A stretch of DNA of 64,000 bases from Anniella stebbinsi (GCA_029215795.1 JARDYH010000001.1:395783154-395847153), one strand, 5' to 3'. Positions 47,620-59,641 are shown, numbered from the stretch's first letter. Numbers and translations: made by a program. Notes: a model not told the origin generated them from the letters alone.

Positions 47620-48199
47620 GATGACACAGGCCCTTCTTTCTCCTAGAACAGTATCTTTGGGGGTACTCCCCACTTTTCTAACTGGTGAGACGTTGCAGGG
47701 GGAACACGGCTCAGGTTCTGTTTGCTTTGGAGGAAAGAGCATTGGAGATTTATGCTGTTTTCTTGGTAATCTTTCCTTTATTAACAGAGTGCCTAAGTGA
47801 AGACAAACTAGCATTCATACGAGGTAGCAGATTTGTGCCAGTGTTGGGCTGTGGACAGCAGTCTTGAGGCAAGTCTTTAGCTGGGAAACAGATATTGTGG
47901 GACAAGGCACAGTTCAAGATCAAAGAAGAAGTCAGAACCAAATGAGGAAATAGGGTCAACGAGCAAGCTAGGATTGAGGAATAACCAAGGATGCAGGTAC
48001 ACACCACAGCTCAGGGAGACCTTGCTTTTCAAGCAAGACTCAGCTGGAACAGGAGTCCTTTTATACTCCTTCCTGTCCAGTGGCCATCCTGGGTTGGCGG
48101 AGTCAGTCCAGGGCCTGAAAGTACTTCCTTGAGAAGCTGCCACCTGCAGTTCAGTGGTTCACCAAATGGGGGAGCTGCACATAGATCTTGCAATCCCTG
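47620..48199 (-). mobile_element. Candidate solo LTR
   Basis: On the minus strand it begins TGTCAGGG at 48199, has a TATA box (agtataaaagg) at about 48070, and AATAAAGG at about 47775, in the order expected of an LTR. The 3' boundary and target duplication were not found. No internal retroviral or Gypsy genes are adjacent. Confidence 0.45.
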
Positions 48200-49081
48200 A
48201 CAATTCGTTATACCACATCATATCCCCAGAAAGAGTGACTGTCCTATCTCAACATGCTTCCACCCTTCAGCTAAACGCTGCTTCCATTCAGATCCACAGA
48301 AACGCGGTGTCTACATACACACATTTGCTCCCTTTGGGGGGACCCAGGTGTCTTACTTTACAGAGGGCAGTTCTCTTTTGAAGGCATCCTCCGTTTGATG
48401 AGCTGTCTAGTCCAAGTCCAGTTTCAAGATTAAAAAAAAACTCTAAGAAGAAAGAATTGGGCTTTGAAGCTGCCGATCAACCTTTAGCACCCGGACAGCA
48501 GACTGAGCGAGGTAAAGAGGTCACTTCCTTTCCTGCTATGGTGATCTGTACAATAGGCTGCCATGTATACGTGTTGATCAGCCCTTTGTAAATGGAAATC
48601 TAGTATCTGGCTATAAAAGCAAAATAAACATAACTAATCAAACATAATACAATTATAGAGGAATCTGAAAAGGGAAAGTAAGATTATTAGAATGTGATAT
48701 ACAAAGCTGCACGTCTGCTCCATATGATAAAAAGATCATCCGGTATTTTATAGAGTACCCCCTGGTATTCCATTCCTGGCCCTTCGCTTAACCAGATAAC
48801 ACCAGCTACAGAAAAATTGTGCCAAGTTGTTTCATTTGAACTGCAAAAATTAATTCTTACTTGTCACCTGACAGGACACATAACATTCCTTCTGCATATG
48901 GGCTGTCAACTAAAGAAAACACACCCACACACCACTTCCTTCCTGCTGGGCTCCCTAATTATACAGCGATGTGTTAATGATAGAACACTTTCAAGTCTCC
49001 AACAACCACAAAATGTATGTCAGCTTTGCAGTCACTCAAATCAGGATTGCTGTGTGTGTCTTGTTTTAAATTAGTTCATTA

Positions 49082-49203
49082 AGGGCACAGTCCTGTGAAT
49101 GTTTAGGCAGGAAATAGAGTCCAACACCTCCATGCTGGCTGAGGAATGCTGGGAGGCGTAGGATTTCTTTTTTTCTGTCTAAACATGCATAGGATTGCGC
49201 CCT
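49082..49203. mobile_element. Palindromic MITE, same family as 1448-1570
   Basis: Left end agggcacagtcctgtgaatg pairs with right end catgcataggattgcgccct. Confidence 0.8.
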
Positions 49204-49205
49204 AG

Positions 49206-49299
49206 GAGTGCAATCCTATATATGTCTACTAAGAAGTAAGTTCCATTGAGGTGAATGAAGCTTACTCTAAGGTGAGTGGTATAGGATTGTGACCTAGCA
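49206..49299. mobile_element. Palindromic MITE, second of three in a row
   Basis: tgcaatcctatatatgtcta pairs with gtggtataggattgtga. The arms carry gaagtaag and cttactct, as in the 35716 duplication. Confidence 0.75.
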
Positions 49300-49302
49300 G
49301 TA

Positions 49303-49549
49303 CAATCCTATACAGACAGGTTATGGCTCAGCTAAGGTCAGTCAGTGGGCCAGTGTATCCGCTCAGAACTCTAAAGGAGCTATCCAAGGTGCTTAACTTA
49401 GTTTGGAGATAGGGTTCAGCACCTTGGATAACTTCTTTAGATGTTCTGACTGGTTCTGACTGAAACTCAGAGCGGATTCACCGCCCCATTGTCATCGGAA
49501 CCACCAGCCTCCACTGACCTCAGCTGAGCCATAAGCTGTTTGTATAGGA
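49303..49549. mobile_element. Palindromic MITE with about 40-bp inverted ends, third in a row
   Basis: Left arm tacaatcctatacagacagg and ttatggctcagctaaggtca pair with tgacctcagctgagccataa and tgtttgtataggaatg. A second inner palindrome is built on ccaaggtgctt and agcaccttgg. Confidence 0.8.
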
Positions 49550-49754
49550 ATGAACAACTCCCTACAGACCAGGGGACAGAACCTCCAGCTTGGGTGCCAA
49601 ATCCAGTTCATCTTCAGAAAGGCATCTCCCTGTCTCCCAATGAGCAATGCAGGTCATATAGTTAAGGCTTGGAGGATAGAGAGAGTCCGGGAGGCCTTTT
49701 CCCAAATGTGAACTTGAAGATTTCATCTGCTTCGGCAGCATGAGCGTCCAGCTT

Positions 49755-49769
49755 ACACTAGAGGGCGCT
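49755..49769 (+). promoter_or_regulatory. CTCF-type motif
   Basis: ACACTAGAGGGCGCT matches 14 of 15 positions of CCASYAGRKGGCRSY; only the first base differs. It lies outside any repeat that I recognise. Confidence 0.5.
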
Positions 49770-50090
49770 CTGCCCTCACCATTTTTTTACTTCCTCACTT
49801 TCATGGCATGGCAAATCCTCCGTTTTTCAACCAGATTTATTGCCATATCACATATTTCATGGATTAAGGACAATATGCAGCATAAACCAGGCGGTAACAG
49901 GCAGAAAATAGGAGTGAAGGATTTGCCATAAAGCTCATCAATTCCAGAGCTTGTTGGGGAATAATAATGAGGAGGATGTGGGGTTATTAAGTAATAGGGC
50001 TCTTCAAGTCATAGGACGTGGCAAGGGGTGCTGGCAGAAATAAATGGCTTCCCTATTAGCCAGAAGGCTTTTCATGCTGGACACATTGAC

Positions 50091-50298
50091 CCTGTTCAGA
50101 CGACACACTAAGCCAGGGGTTAAGCAATTTGAGCTAAACAATGTGGCTTAGTGCGTCATGTGAACCATGAATTAGCGTGTCGTGTGAACCATTCCTAACC
50201 ATGGTGGCTACATAACCACGGTTTAAACACTCTCACTAACCATTTACTGCAAAAGGGTTAGCGGCCTAACCATGGCTTAGTGCGTCGTCTGAACAGGC
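50091..50298. mobile_element. MITE with CCTGTTCAGACGACAC ends
   Basis: Left cctgttcagacgacacacta and right tagtgcgtcgtctgaacagg are inverted repeats. Two inner motifs, gtgcgtcatgtgaacc and gtgtcgtgtgaacc, repeat the end. Flanks show no clear duplication. Confidence 0.8.
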
Positions 50299-52594
50299 CC
50301 AACGTGAAGTTACGCTGCGGCTGTTGTGGTTACCAAGTATAAACATGGGATCCATCCATTTGCATCTCTCTAGGTTAGTGCATTAAGGAAGGGAATGCTC
50401 TCCCCATCACATAAAGCAGGGTTACAGAACTTCAGGTCCAGGGAACAAACGAGTAGACCCGTTGTCCCAGTTTACCCCTCTGGGGTTTCCCCAGGTCTCA
50501 CCCTCTTTCCTCTGGCCACGGATTGCTGGGTAGTGTCTTAACTTCTGTGCCGTTTCCCTCCCCCAATTTTAAATGGTTGAAAGGCTTAGTTACTGGCAGC
50601 AAGCGCTTGAACCTGAAATACACTGGTATTTTTGGCCTCTCTCCTATTTTGTCTTTGGCTCCGCCCCTTTTGCCATTAGCCCTGCGCACCACTGGAATGT
50701 GGCCCCTAAGAGCTTCTCTGAAATGGAATATGGCCCTCGGGCAGGAAGAGATTCAATTCTCCTGAGATAAAGGTTATAGGTGGGAACATCATCCACTATC
50801 CATACTCCATTGGAGTAAGATTATAGCATAGGAGGGACCTGGTGGATCAATCTTATCCAGCATCCTGTTTCCCACTGTGGTCAACAAGGTCCCAACAAGG
50901 ATCCCATAAACATGGTGTGAAGCCAATAACTATCTCCCATGGCTGCCTCCTAGCTACTGGTATCGAGAGGCTCACACTTTCTATGAACATAAAGATTCCA
51001 TAACGGCATCCCAGGTGAGACCTTCAACATTCTTTTTAGCATTTCAAACCATCCCATCTGCATTTTACAGGTTGTCAGGTGCCTTTCATTCTATTCTCAG
51101 CTTGTTGATGGAATCAGAACTTTTTCCAATTTCCTGAATTGGCAGAAATTCGCGCTTGTGCAAATTCACATTTCCGAAAATGCGCAAACCCCTGCCATAA
51201 TGCACAACCCCCCCCCCCCCACCGGCACATTTTCATGCTTTAGCCTATGGAGAAATGCACATTTTTGGCCATTTTCTAATTTTATGTCCTTTTCGGCAAC
51301 TAAATCTGCATAAAAGTAAAAAAAAAAAAAGAATTCCACAACCCTGCAGAATTTATGCGACTCGGGAAAAGCCGGCCCACAGCGGAATCTGCAGGTTGAA
51401 TTCATAGAAATACAAATGCATTTGATCCCTTTATGGATGTCTTTGACATGCCTAGTTCTGACTGAAACCCCGAGCAGATTCACCACCCCACTCACGTCCG
51501 AGCCACCAGTCTCCCCTGGATTGCATCTGCCATACGGTAAGGCATTTCTGGGGGTGGGTGGGGGGGCGAAACGCAGCTTATGGCAACCAACACCGGCTTG
51601 TGCGTGCCTACGTGGGTTTTAATTTGGCACCAGGCCTTCTGTTAACCCCCTGCTAGGTGGCTCTCGCCGCCTCCCATGCCCATCCCCTTGCACCTGCTGC
51701 GTCTGTGATGAGAGCGGGCAGAACAGCAGGCCAGCCTTGAGAGATCACTGGGAACCCCATGGGTCGGAAGCTTTGGGCAGGGCGCCGTGTGCATGGAAGA
51801 TTGCAAGCGAGAAGCCTGCCTCTTCCGGGCCCTCTCTGCTGGGGTAGGGACCTCCCCACCCTCTTCTGCAGCAAGAACCGATAGACTGCTATCCCCAAAT
51901 AAGCGTGCCGATGCCCTTCTGTGACTCCCTCTACCATTTCAGATGACTTCCCCCCCTTCCTCTTCCCCCCCCCTTGCAGCTGGATTCCTGCCAGATTTCA
52001 CTCACAGGGGAGGTGGGAGGGGACGGATGAAAGGCGTGCGGATGAGATACAGCAACTGGCGGAGTTTCATACAAGGACACCTTCCATTGTCCCGAATGGC
52101 TCCAGCGTTTGTTGGCTTTCCATTGGCACATATTTCTTCCCCGGCTTGAGGCAGGATAGTCTTGTCCGTCATTACTGCTTGACAACTCCCAGCCATATTC
52201 TCCCTCCCTCCCATTCCTTCCCACCCCCAGCTTGTAGGGGCCACAATTTGGAAACCTGTTCGTAAGACACCCAGAGAGAGACTTCAGCTAAGACCTTTGG
52301 CCCTGTGCATGTTCGTGTGTTTGTCCACTGCTCAGCTGTGCGGTTGCTTGACCATTGATTATTCAGACAAAGCAATTGACCTGTGCAAGACGCACACACG
52401 CACAGCCCAACGAGCTGACTTTATTTCACGCTTTGCCTTCCCTCTTTTCATGCTTGCTGCGTCAACTAGAATTTCAAAGCATCGCTCCAGCGTGGAGTGA
52501 ACCATCCTCTCCCCCCACCCACCCCCTCTGCGCCTCCCCCGTGCCTTTCCCCATCTCTCGTCTCCACCCAACGCAGGCCCGCTAAACATGGGAT
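50299..52594. other. Intergenic, mostly unassigned
   Basis: A diverged antisense CR1-like piece is likely at about 50818-51010. A piece of the 49303 MITE family lies at 51456-51530. The remainder is GC-rich around 51650-52250 but has no exon that I can support. Confidence 0.45.
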
Positions 52595-52760
52595 CAATGT
52601 TGCTCATTTGACAGCCATGATTAATTAAACCCAATCTCACTCTGGGGGGAATTGATTCATATCACCCTCCGAACAGCCTCCGCAATGTATTATAATCCAG
52701 TAATGCCCTCAAGTGAGGAGGGGAAGATGATTGACACATCAAAAACAAATTAATTAAGAA
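52595..52760. promoter_or_regulatory. Candidate conserved enhancer block
   Basis: Single-copy-looking, non-coding, dense in homeodomain-type sites: TTAATTAA at 52621-52628 and 52750-52757, TGATTGACA (PBX/PREP-like) at 52728-52736 and TGACAG (MEIS/TGIF-like) at 52609-52614. It has no palindromes, tails or microsatellites. Confidence 0.4.
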
Positions 52761-53109
52761 CCTTTAACTTGCATCTCAAGAAAGCAGAAAATAAACAGGG
52801 CCGGATTCTTTCGCGAAGGCATCTTGCTCCATCAGTGACAACTGCAATGCCAAAGGTAATGTGGGTGTTATGCCATGAGCCAGGAGATGTAAAGCGACGC
52901 CCGCATGATGTGCACAGAAGTCACTCCTGCTCTATTGTCACCCCAAACACCACAGTTGAAGCTCATTTCTGCTCAACTAGCTTAAAACAGAAGTTCACAT
53001 GCCTTCTCTTACCACAATGTCATTAGAGGACGGTCAGGCATGGATCCTCCAAGTCTCCTCATGTGTGACCCTTTCACACAACCCCAGTAGCCTACTGAGA
53101 TGGTGGATG

Positions 53110-53400
53110 AACTGGATCCATGCTCAGGCTATTCGATATTAAAGCACAATATTAAAACACAGCATTAAAACACAACATTAAAACACTTCCAACTACAATA
53201 AAGCAGTAAAATGGAGTGGCCCAATTAATTGACTTGCGGTCCAGAGAAAGCTTGAGTGAACAAGTGAGTCTTCAGGAGGCATTTAAAAGATGCCATGTTT
53301 TCTGCCTCCCGAACTACACGAGAGAGGGTTTTCCAAATGGTGGGTGCCACTACAGAAAAAGCCCTGCCATCTGCAAACTTCATGATGACATTCTATCCTT
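53110..53400 (-). repeat. LINE 3' end, L2-like, diverged
   Basis: Repeated ATTAAAACACA words, then gtgagtcttcaggaggcatt and gtttaagatgccatg-like antisense reverse-transcriptase end with caaatggtgggtgccac. Confidence 0.5.
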
Positions 53401-53931
53401 TTCGGAATGACTAGTAAGACCTCTGCTATGCATGGTGTGAAGGAGCACATATTTTGCGACAGACCTCAAGGCTTCCTGGGACCTATGGGGAAGCAATCAC
53501 TTGAGGCTGTGAACCAGCGTCCTTGCAGCATAGGGTTTGTCATGTGGTTGGAGGGGCCACAGGCTCTCCTTGCTGCCAGAGGAGGAGGTGGTGATCAGCT
53601 GGAAAAGAGGAGGCATCTCAGATGGTGCTGTTTAGCATCTGGAGGCACACTGCTTCAAGATTTGGTTGCAAATGCCTACTTGATGTTGATGGATGTCAAG
53701 TTAAGTTTACTGCAAGCTGCACCGTGGATTCTGTGAATGGAAAGATGAGGTTAGAAGAAATTCAATAAATAAATGAATGAATAACTCGGGCAGTCAGGAG
53801 AAATCCTCCCTTCCACTTCCTTCTATTTGCACCACTGGCTAGTGTTCAATTCTGCCCTTGCCAGGAGATCAGAGAGAGCAAATCTCACAAGCACACACAT
53901 ACACTGACCTGGTACTAGGCAACTATCAGGA

Positions 53932-53970
<39 letters not shown>

Positions 53971-55099
53971 GGGAAATACAGTCCCGAGTTTGAAAATGGC
54001 AGATCTCTCACCACCTTTACCCTTTACTGACAAGCCAGATGCCTGAATTCTCTCAATCTGCCAGGCATGCTCCGTCTTCTTAACGATCTGTGTGTCTGCT
54101 TTGGGCCCTAGTAGGACAAATGAGACTGTTGTGCCATTGATGGGAGACATTCCCACTGACTGGGATCACTCACAGCCCAGATGCTTCTGCTCCAGAAACT
54201 GCTAAAAGGAAGGCGGTGATGTTGTAATGGTTGCATTCGTGGCATGGCAAAGGTGAAGAGGAAGACTAGAGCTTGCCAAGGGGAGGGAATAGACAGCAAA
54301 ACATCACACAAGGCAGGGGATGAACTTGTCCTGCTTGCTGCGGCTGGCGTCGAAGATAGACATGGTCAAATACTTTCTGAGGGCCCCAACCCAGCAGTGG
54401 CCCACTGACAGCCCCCTGGAGTTACTCCTTGATCATTGCGACCTGCATCTTCACCTGCCTGTCGTTCTGACCAAGATGGTGGTGGTGGTGGTGAGAAGGA
54501 GTGGTAGATGCCATTGCAAAGTATTCACTCTATCAGCTGTCTAGGCTGATTTGTTGCATAGACTGGAGAACCAATCCTATGCAGTTATACAAGGTCAGCA
54601 GGACCCTTATTAGCTCTCCACTTGATCCAGCTGGACTAACAAGCTGCAGTATGCCTCCCAGCCACGGCCAGGGTGGCGCTGTAGAGCAGTAAAGATCAGG
54701 CCTAAGGTGGCCACTTATGAATCACAAAAAATGAGAAAATGCATGACCAAAAAAGAGGACAAAGAGGGACAGTGATTTCCATAACATTTGCAGGTCCTAA
54801 TTGATGTGTATAGATGCCAATTTAGAACAAATTATTATAATTCAAATAGAAAGACAGTACATCAATCCACAATGGGGAATACTGCGACCAGGTGAATTGT
54901 GTGCTCAGATTGCTGTCCAGTTGCTTATTGTTAATGGGAAATCATTCTCATGATTCATTATCTTTAAACTGGAATTGGATTGGACAGCCCGTAAAATAGA
55001 GCTTTCAAATACAGTCCCCTGACAGACCTTCAAATAGAGGACTGACCCCTGTAAAAGGAGATGCCTGGCCTCCCATGCCAGTGGCTTCCTCCACTGTAA
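53401..55099. other. Intergenic, CA microsatellite, otherwise unassigned
   Basis: (CA)n at 53935-53967. No exon is supported and no further repeat is recognised. Confidence 0.45.
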
Positions 55100-55720
55100 G
55101 CATCAGAGAAGATGTGAGTAGGCATGGAAGCAATGAGGAAAGAATCACTATCAATGCAATATGCAAAGTGGAAACAAAAAGAGCTATATAGAATGAGAGA
55201 TTTCTATGAAAACAAACTCCTGCTTACTATAGCAAAATTAGAAGGAAAGCTTCAGGGAATGCAAATGAATTGGATGCTTCTTCGTCAAATATATTAGCTT
55301 ATTGCAAACCCTTTAGAAAAATGAAATGTGACAAGGAATATGACAAAATTGGATGGCATATTATTGGAACATATGGTCAATACAAAAGGACTTGTTGCTA
55401 AAAAATTGTTCACATTTTATCGAAATAGATACGAGTACGTCAGATGGACTGAAAGTACAATGAGAATATGATATTGGGATAACAATTGAGCAAAAGGTAT
55501 GGGATAAGGAATGGACGATTCAGTCAAGGAAAACTGTATCAACAATTCTCAGGGAGGATGCATTGAAATTGTTACACCGATGCTGGTGAGAACAGCTGAT
55601 ACAAACAATACAATATATTGGAGAAACGGTGATCAGCAAGATTTATTTGTCCGTATGTAGGGGGCATGTCCTGTTTTGTCACAGTTTTGGAACATCATAG
55701 TCTCAGTTGCTCTGGTGGTG
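55100..55720 (+). pseudogene. Degenerate L1-like ORF2 relic
   Basis: Conceptual frames give FYENKLLLTIAKLEG, KLFTFYRNRYEYVRW, WDKEWTIQ and LREDALKLLHRW, then a C-terminal part, in the order seen at the end of L1 ORF2. Stops and frameshifts break it many times. There is no poly(A) nearby. Confidence 0.5.
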
Positions 55721-55753
55721 CAAAGAGTACAACATCTGGTGCCAGCTAGTGCT

Positions 55754-55799
55754 TTACTCCATCCATCCATCCATCCATCCATCCATCCATCCATCCATC
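55754..55799. repeat. (CCAT)n microsatellite
   Basis: About 11 perfect CCAT units. Confidence 0.95.
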
Positions 55800-55957
55800 A
55801 TATATAAACATACCTTATGCCAAATCAGACTATTCCACTGAGTACAGTATCAGCTACCCTGAATTGCCGCAACACCTGAGGTCTCAGGAAGAGGTCACCT
55901 ACTATCTAGATGGTTCTCATGTGCAGAATTTCCCCCCATCTTTTGCTACCTGAACCT

Positions 55958-56130
55958 TAAGAACATATGAAGAACCATGCTGGATCAGACCAAGGGTCCA
56001 TCGAGTCCAGCATTCTGTTCACACAATGGCCAACTAGCTGTCAACTAGAAACCTTCAAGTGGGACACAGGTGCAATAGCACCCTACCTCCTAGGACCTTC
56101 TCTATGCAAAATGTGTGCTCAACCACTGAG
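55958..56130 (-). repeat. CR1-like LINE end joined to SINE fragment
   Basis: Starts cttaagaacatatgaagaac, then tggatcagaccaagggtcc; from about 56100 it passes into gtgctcaaccactgagctgc, a tRNA-SINE end. Confidence 0.65.
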
Positions 56131-56261
56131 CTGCAGACCCTCCCCCTTTCTCACTGTTCTTCCTAATGCTTGCTTGAGGATGCACAGCTGGGCTCGAGCC
56201 ACACCAAACTAAGGGGTCATGGGTAGGTCCCAGAGCATAGTCCGAAGGTACGTGAGGCAGC

Positions 56262-56400
56262 CACCTTGCCAAAGCTAAGCAGTTTTGGATTTGAACGGCT
56301 CTTGGATAGGAGACCACCTAGAAATGGCATGTTGCCACCTTGAGTTCCAGAAAGGAAGAAAAGTTGGATATAAATGTAATAATAAGGAAATAAAATAAAG
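56262..56400 (+). repeat. 5S rRNA-derived SINE
   Basis: Contains aagctaagcag, cttggataggagaccacct and gaaatggcatgttgc, which follow the 3' half of vertebrate 5S rRNA with substitutions. It ends in gttggatataaatgtaata with AATA units, a LINE-type tail. Confidence 0.7.
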
Positions 56401-56505
56401 TAAGCTCTTTGGAGTGGCCTGAAACAAAGGACTCTGGAGAGAGCATATCAACGTTGAGCCCTGTTTAATGCTACCACCCAAACCAAAAGAAGCACTCCCC
56501 TAAAT

Positions 56506-56634
56506 CAAGGGTTAGGAAATGGGTGCCCTCCAGATGTTCTGGACTACAACTTCCATTAGCCCAATGGACAATAGTCACACATTCTGAGAGCTGTAATCCA
56601 AAACATCTGGAAGGCACCAAGCTGCCTACCCTTG
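56506..56634. mobile_element. hAT-type MITE, CAAGGGTTAGG family
   Basis: Left caagggttagg and right cctacccttg are inverted, with a palindromic core around ggactacaacttcc. Flanks CCCTAAAT and ACTTAAAT match 6 of 8, like the flanks of the 13374 copy. Confidence 0.7.
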
Positions 56635-57099
56635 ACTTAAATAACCCTTGATTTTGCAATGTTTTTGTATGCTTCTTCTCTACAGTAAGCCAGATGCAGA
56701 TACAGTGTAATATGATCTTACCCTGGCACTGCAGGAAGGTAAGTGAAAGCATGTGTTGAGGATTGGTGCATTAGGCCCAATTCGGAGAGAACGTGCTTCC
56801 TTCACAGAGATCATCTTCATGCAGAGTATCTAATTTTGCATCATGTTTTATGAAAGCCTACCTACCTTGCTTGCTTATACACTTGCTCGAATAGGACTCC
56901 ATGGCCAAATTGCAAGGGAACCTGGTATTTTGGCAGGGGCAAAAGACATGGCCTCAGGCTTTAAAAACCATTATTTCCTGAGATTTGTTTTTAATTTTGC
57001 AGCATCCAAGTGGCCCACCCATGTTGGTGGTGACTGTGTTTGCAAACATTTTTAAATTGCTAAAGGAACCTGTGACGAAATCTTTGCTCCTGTACAAAC

Positions 57100-57222
57100 A
57101 CATCTAGGAGGTTTAAGCCCCTGTCCATCTTCTGAGGCCCTCCTCTGAGGCTTGGAGGGTGGCAACAAAAAGGAGGGCCATCTTGGTGGTACCTCTTCCC
57201 CTGCAATTATGGAACACTCTCC
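57100..57222 (+). repeat. L2-like LINE fragment
   Basis: gaggcttggagggtggc, gagggccatcttggtgg and caattatggaacactctccc are the sense strand of the reverse-transcriptase end. It is followed directly by a reverse CR1-like piece. Confidence 0.55.
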
Positions 57223-57700
57223 CCCAATTTATCTAACCCCCTTTTAAAACCATCCAAATAGTTGGTCATCAGTACATCTTGTGTTAGTGAATTCCGTAGT
57301 TTGACTGTGCACTGTGTGAAGAAGTCCTTTCTTTGATCTGTACTGAATCTTCCACCAATCAGCTTCATGGGATGACCCCATTGGGTTCTAGTATTAGGAG
57401 AGAGGGAGAAAAATGTCTCCCTCTCCACATTCTCCACACTGTACATACTTTTGTACTTTTCTATCATCTCTCCCCTTAGCCTCCTTGTTTTTCTAAGCTA
57501 AAAAATTTCCCAGCTGTTGTAACCTGCCTTCATAGGGAGATGCTGCAGCCCCTTGATCATTTGAGTTGCCCTATTCTGTGCCTTTTCCAGCTCTATGATA
57601 TCTTTTTTTAAGGTATGGTAACCAGAACTGCATACAGTGTTCAAGTATGGTTGCCCTATAGATTTGTAAAAAGGCAGTATGATATTGCGATTTTGTGGTC
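57223..57700 (-). repeat. CR1-like LINE 3' end, longest copy
   Basis: The antisense reads GHPMKLIGGRFSTDQRKD and FFTQ, then a further part with RAGKGTE-like motifs. The distal part (tgccctattctgtgcctttt, ctgcatacagtgttcaagta) is also typical. The region 56843-57099 just before shows no exon. Confidence 0.8.
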
Positions 57701-57809
57701 CTCCATTGCTTTCTGTACATGGAATGGTGACTGGGGGTGAGTGGCATGTCCTTTGCCATGGGCAACAAAATCTCTTAATTTCCGTCCTATATCTCAATCC
57801 CACCAACAT

Positions 57810-58145
57810 TCCAGGCACGCATGATGGAGGACCTTCTCGGTGGCTGCTCCAGGGCTCTGGAACTCCTTTCCTAGGGAGGCCAGGCTGGCTCCCTCTGTGC
57901 TACACTTCCGGAGGCAGGCAAAAACTTGTCTTTATTCCAGCAGGCTTTTGGAACTACTATGGAACTGTGTTAATGTATTGGGTGTTATTTTTTTTAATCT
58001 GTTACTGTTTTAAAAAAAATTTAAGTGCAGGTTTACTGCTGGTTTAATTCTATTTTAACTTTTGTAAATTTATATTTATATGTTTTTAATTGTACATGTT
58101 TTGATCTTGTAAACCGCCTTTAGTCCCATCCCTGGGAAAAAGGCG

Positions 58146-58185
<40 letters not shown>

Positions 58186-58190
58186 TTTAC
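57810..58190 (+). repeat. L2-like LINE 3' end with (AAT)n tail
   Basis: ccttctcggtggctgctcca, tctggaactcctttccta, ttgtaaaccgcctttagtcc and aaaaggcgggtaataataat: RT end, 3' UTR and microsatellite tail. Confidence 0.8.
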
Positions 58191-59181
58191 TGAGAAGCAA
58201 GTCCTGCTGTGTTCAGTGGGGCTTGCTCCCAGGTAAAGTGCATATAGGATTGCAGCCTTAGCCTTTTGATCACCTGTAACGATTTATGGTTCTGAAGAAA
58301 TGGAGCCACGCTGTACAACTGGAAAGGGTGTACATAGGACGTGGTTTTCTACGAGGTCCTGCAATTAATTGCTAAATGCTGGAATTCATGCAAACTTTGC
58401 TGTGAGTTGTCAGAGAACATTAAAACATTGCTAGTAAAATTAATTCACTACTAAAGCAGTTCTCAGCGGTGTCCTTTGACATCTTCTCTTTCGTCCATTT
58501 CAGAGCATCCTGGTCAGGCGGATCTGAATCAGATATTTCTTTGCCGGAACCCATGTCCATACCAAGCTGTGACTTGCAGTGCAATCCTAAAGAAGTGAAC
58601 TTAGATGTAAGCCCCATTGAGTTCAATGGGACCTACACCCAGGTCAGTGTTTGTAGGTTCACGGCCTTAGAGAGCTTTGCAAAGATCAAAACCTGTTCCC
58701 TTTCAGTCAGCGTCTCTGGGCTGTTTATTCTAGGTTAAGGATGACCTTCAAATTATAGGTCTCGCTACCTTTCTCTCTTTCTGAAAATAGGACTGTAGAA
58801 GACCGAATGTACTCCAAAGCGAATATCACTAAGCTTGTGTTCTCACAAAAGAAATGGGGGAAAAAACACTCCTGGAGAGCAAAGCCCTTTTCATGTGCGA
58901 GTGTTGGAACGCAATGCTGGAGATGGCTTCTAGCCACTACCTGACAAGTGTGTGTGTGAGTGAGTGTACACATATACACATAAAAGAAAGGGGGCAAGGA
59001 TTTGGTATCTTACTATTGTTCGTGGTATGACATCACTGAGAGCCAATCAGCAAGCTCCCTTTGTGTCTGCTGCCTTCTAATAATGCCTAATTCATCAGAA
59101 TAATTTGCAACTCACAGCAAAACGTTCACATACACAAACATGCACACACACACACACACACACACATACACACACACACAC

Positions 59182-59217
<36 letters not shown>

Positions 59218-59641
59218 CAAATTATGTACTGTATTCTCTTTCCGACAAATGAGACTTGACTCTCCAGCTAAAGAGCATGATCAGATAATCAGCACAGCAC
59301 CCCATGGAAGATGTGCTTCCTTATCACCAGTGACATGATGTAACTTATGAAAAATGAGTGCCTGAATCTGCTTGTTTTCCTGTTCCGTGTCCATCGTTTC
59401 CCCCCTTTCGTATCATGTGAACTAGATTGCAAGTCTGCAGGCAGGGACAGTGTTGTTTTTAATTGTTATACAGCACCTAGAAAATTGGAGTAGTCCTAGC
59501 AGTAGCAATAAGAGTCAGAATAAAAAAAAGAATGGTATGCTAAAGGTGGCATCTAACCGACTAATAGCAGCAGGTATTCATACACTGCTGGCTCCAGGCA
59601 AGACACTGTCAATGGGCCCAAAACACCAATAATACCATCAT

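Noticed and set aside
54660..54690. Possible CTCF site near ccagggtggcgctg
   Set aside because: Aligning its GGC core leaves at least two key positions mismatched.
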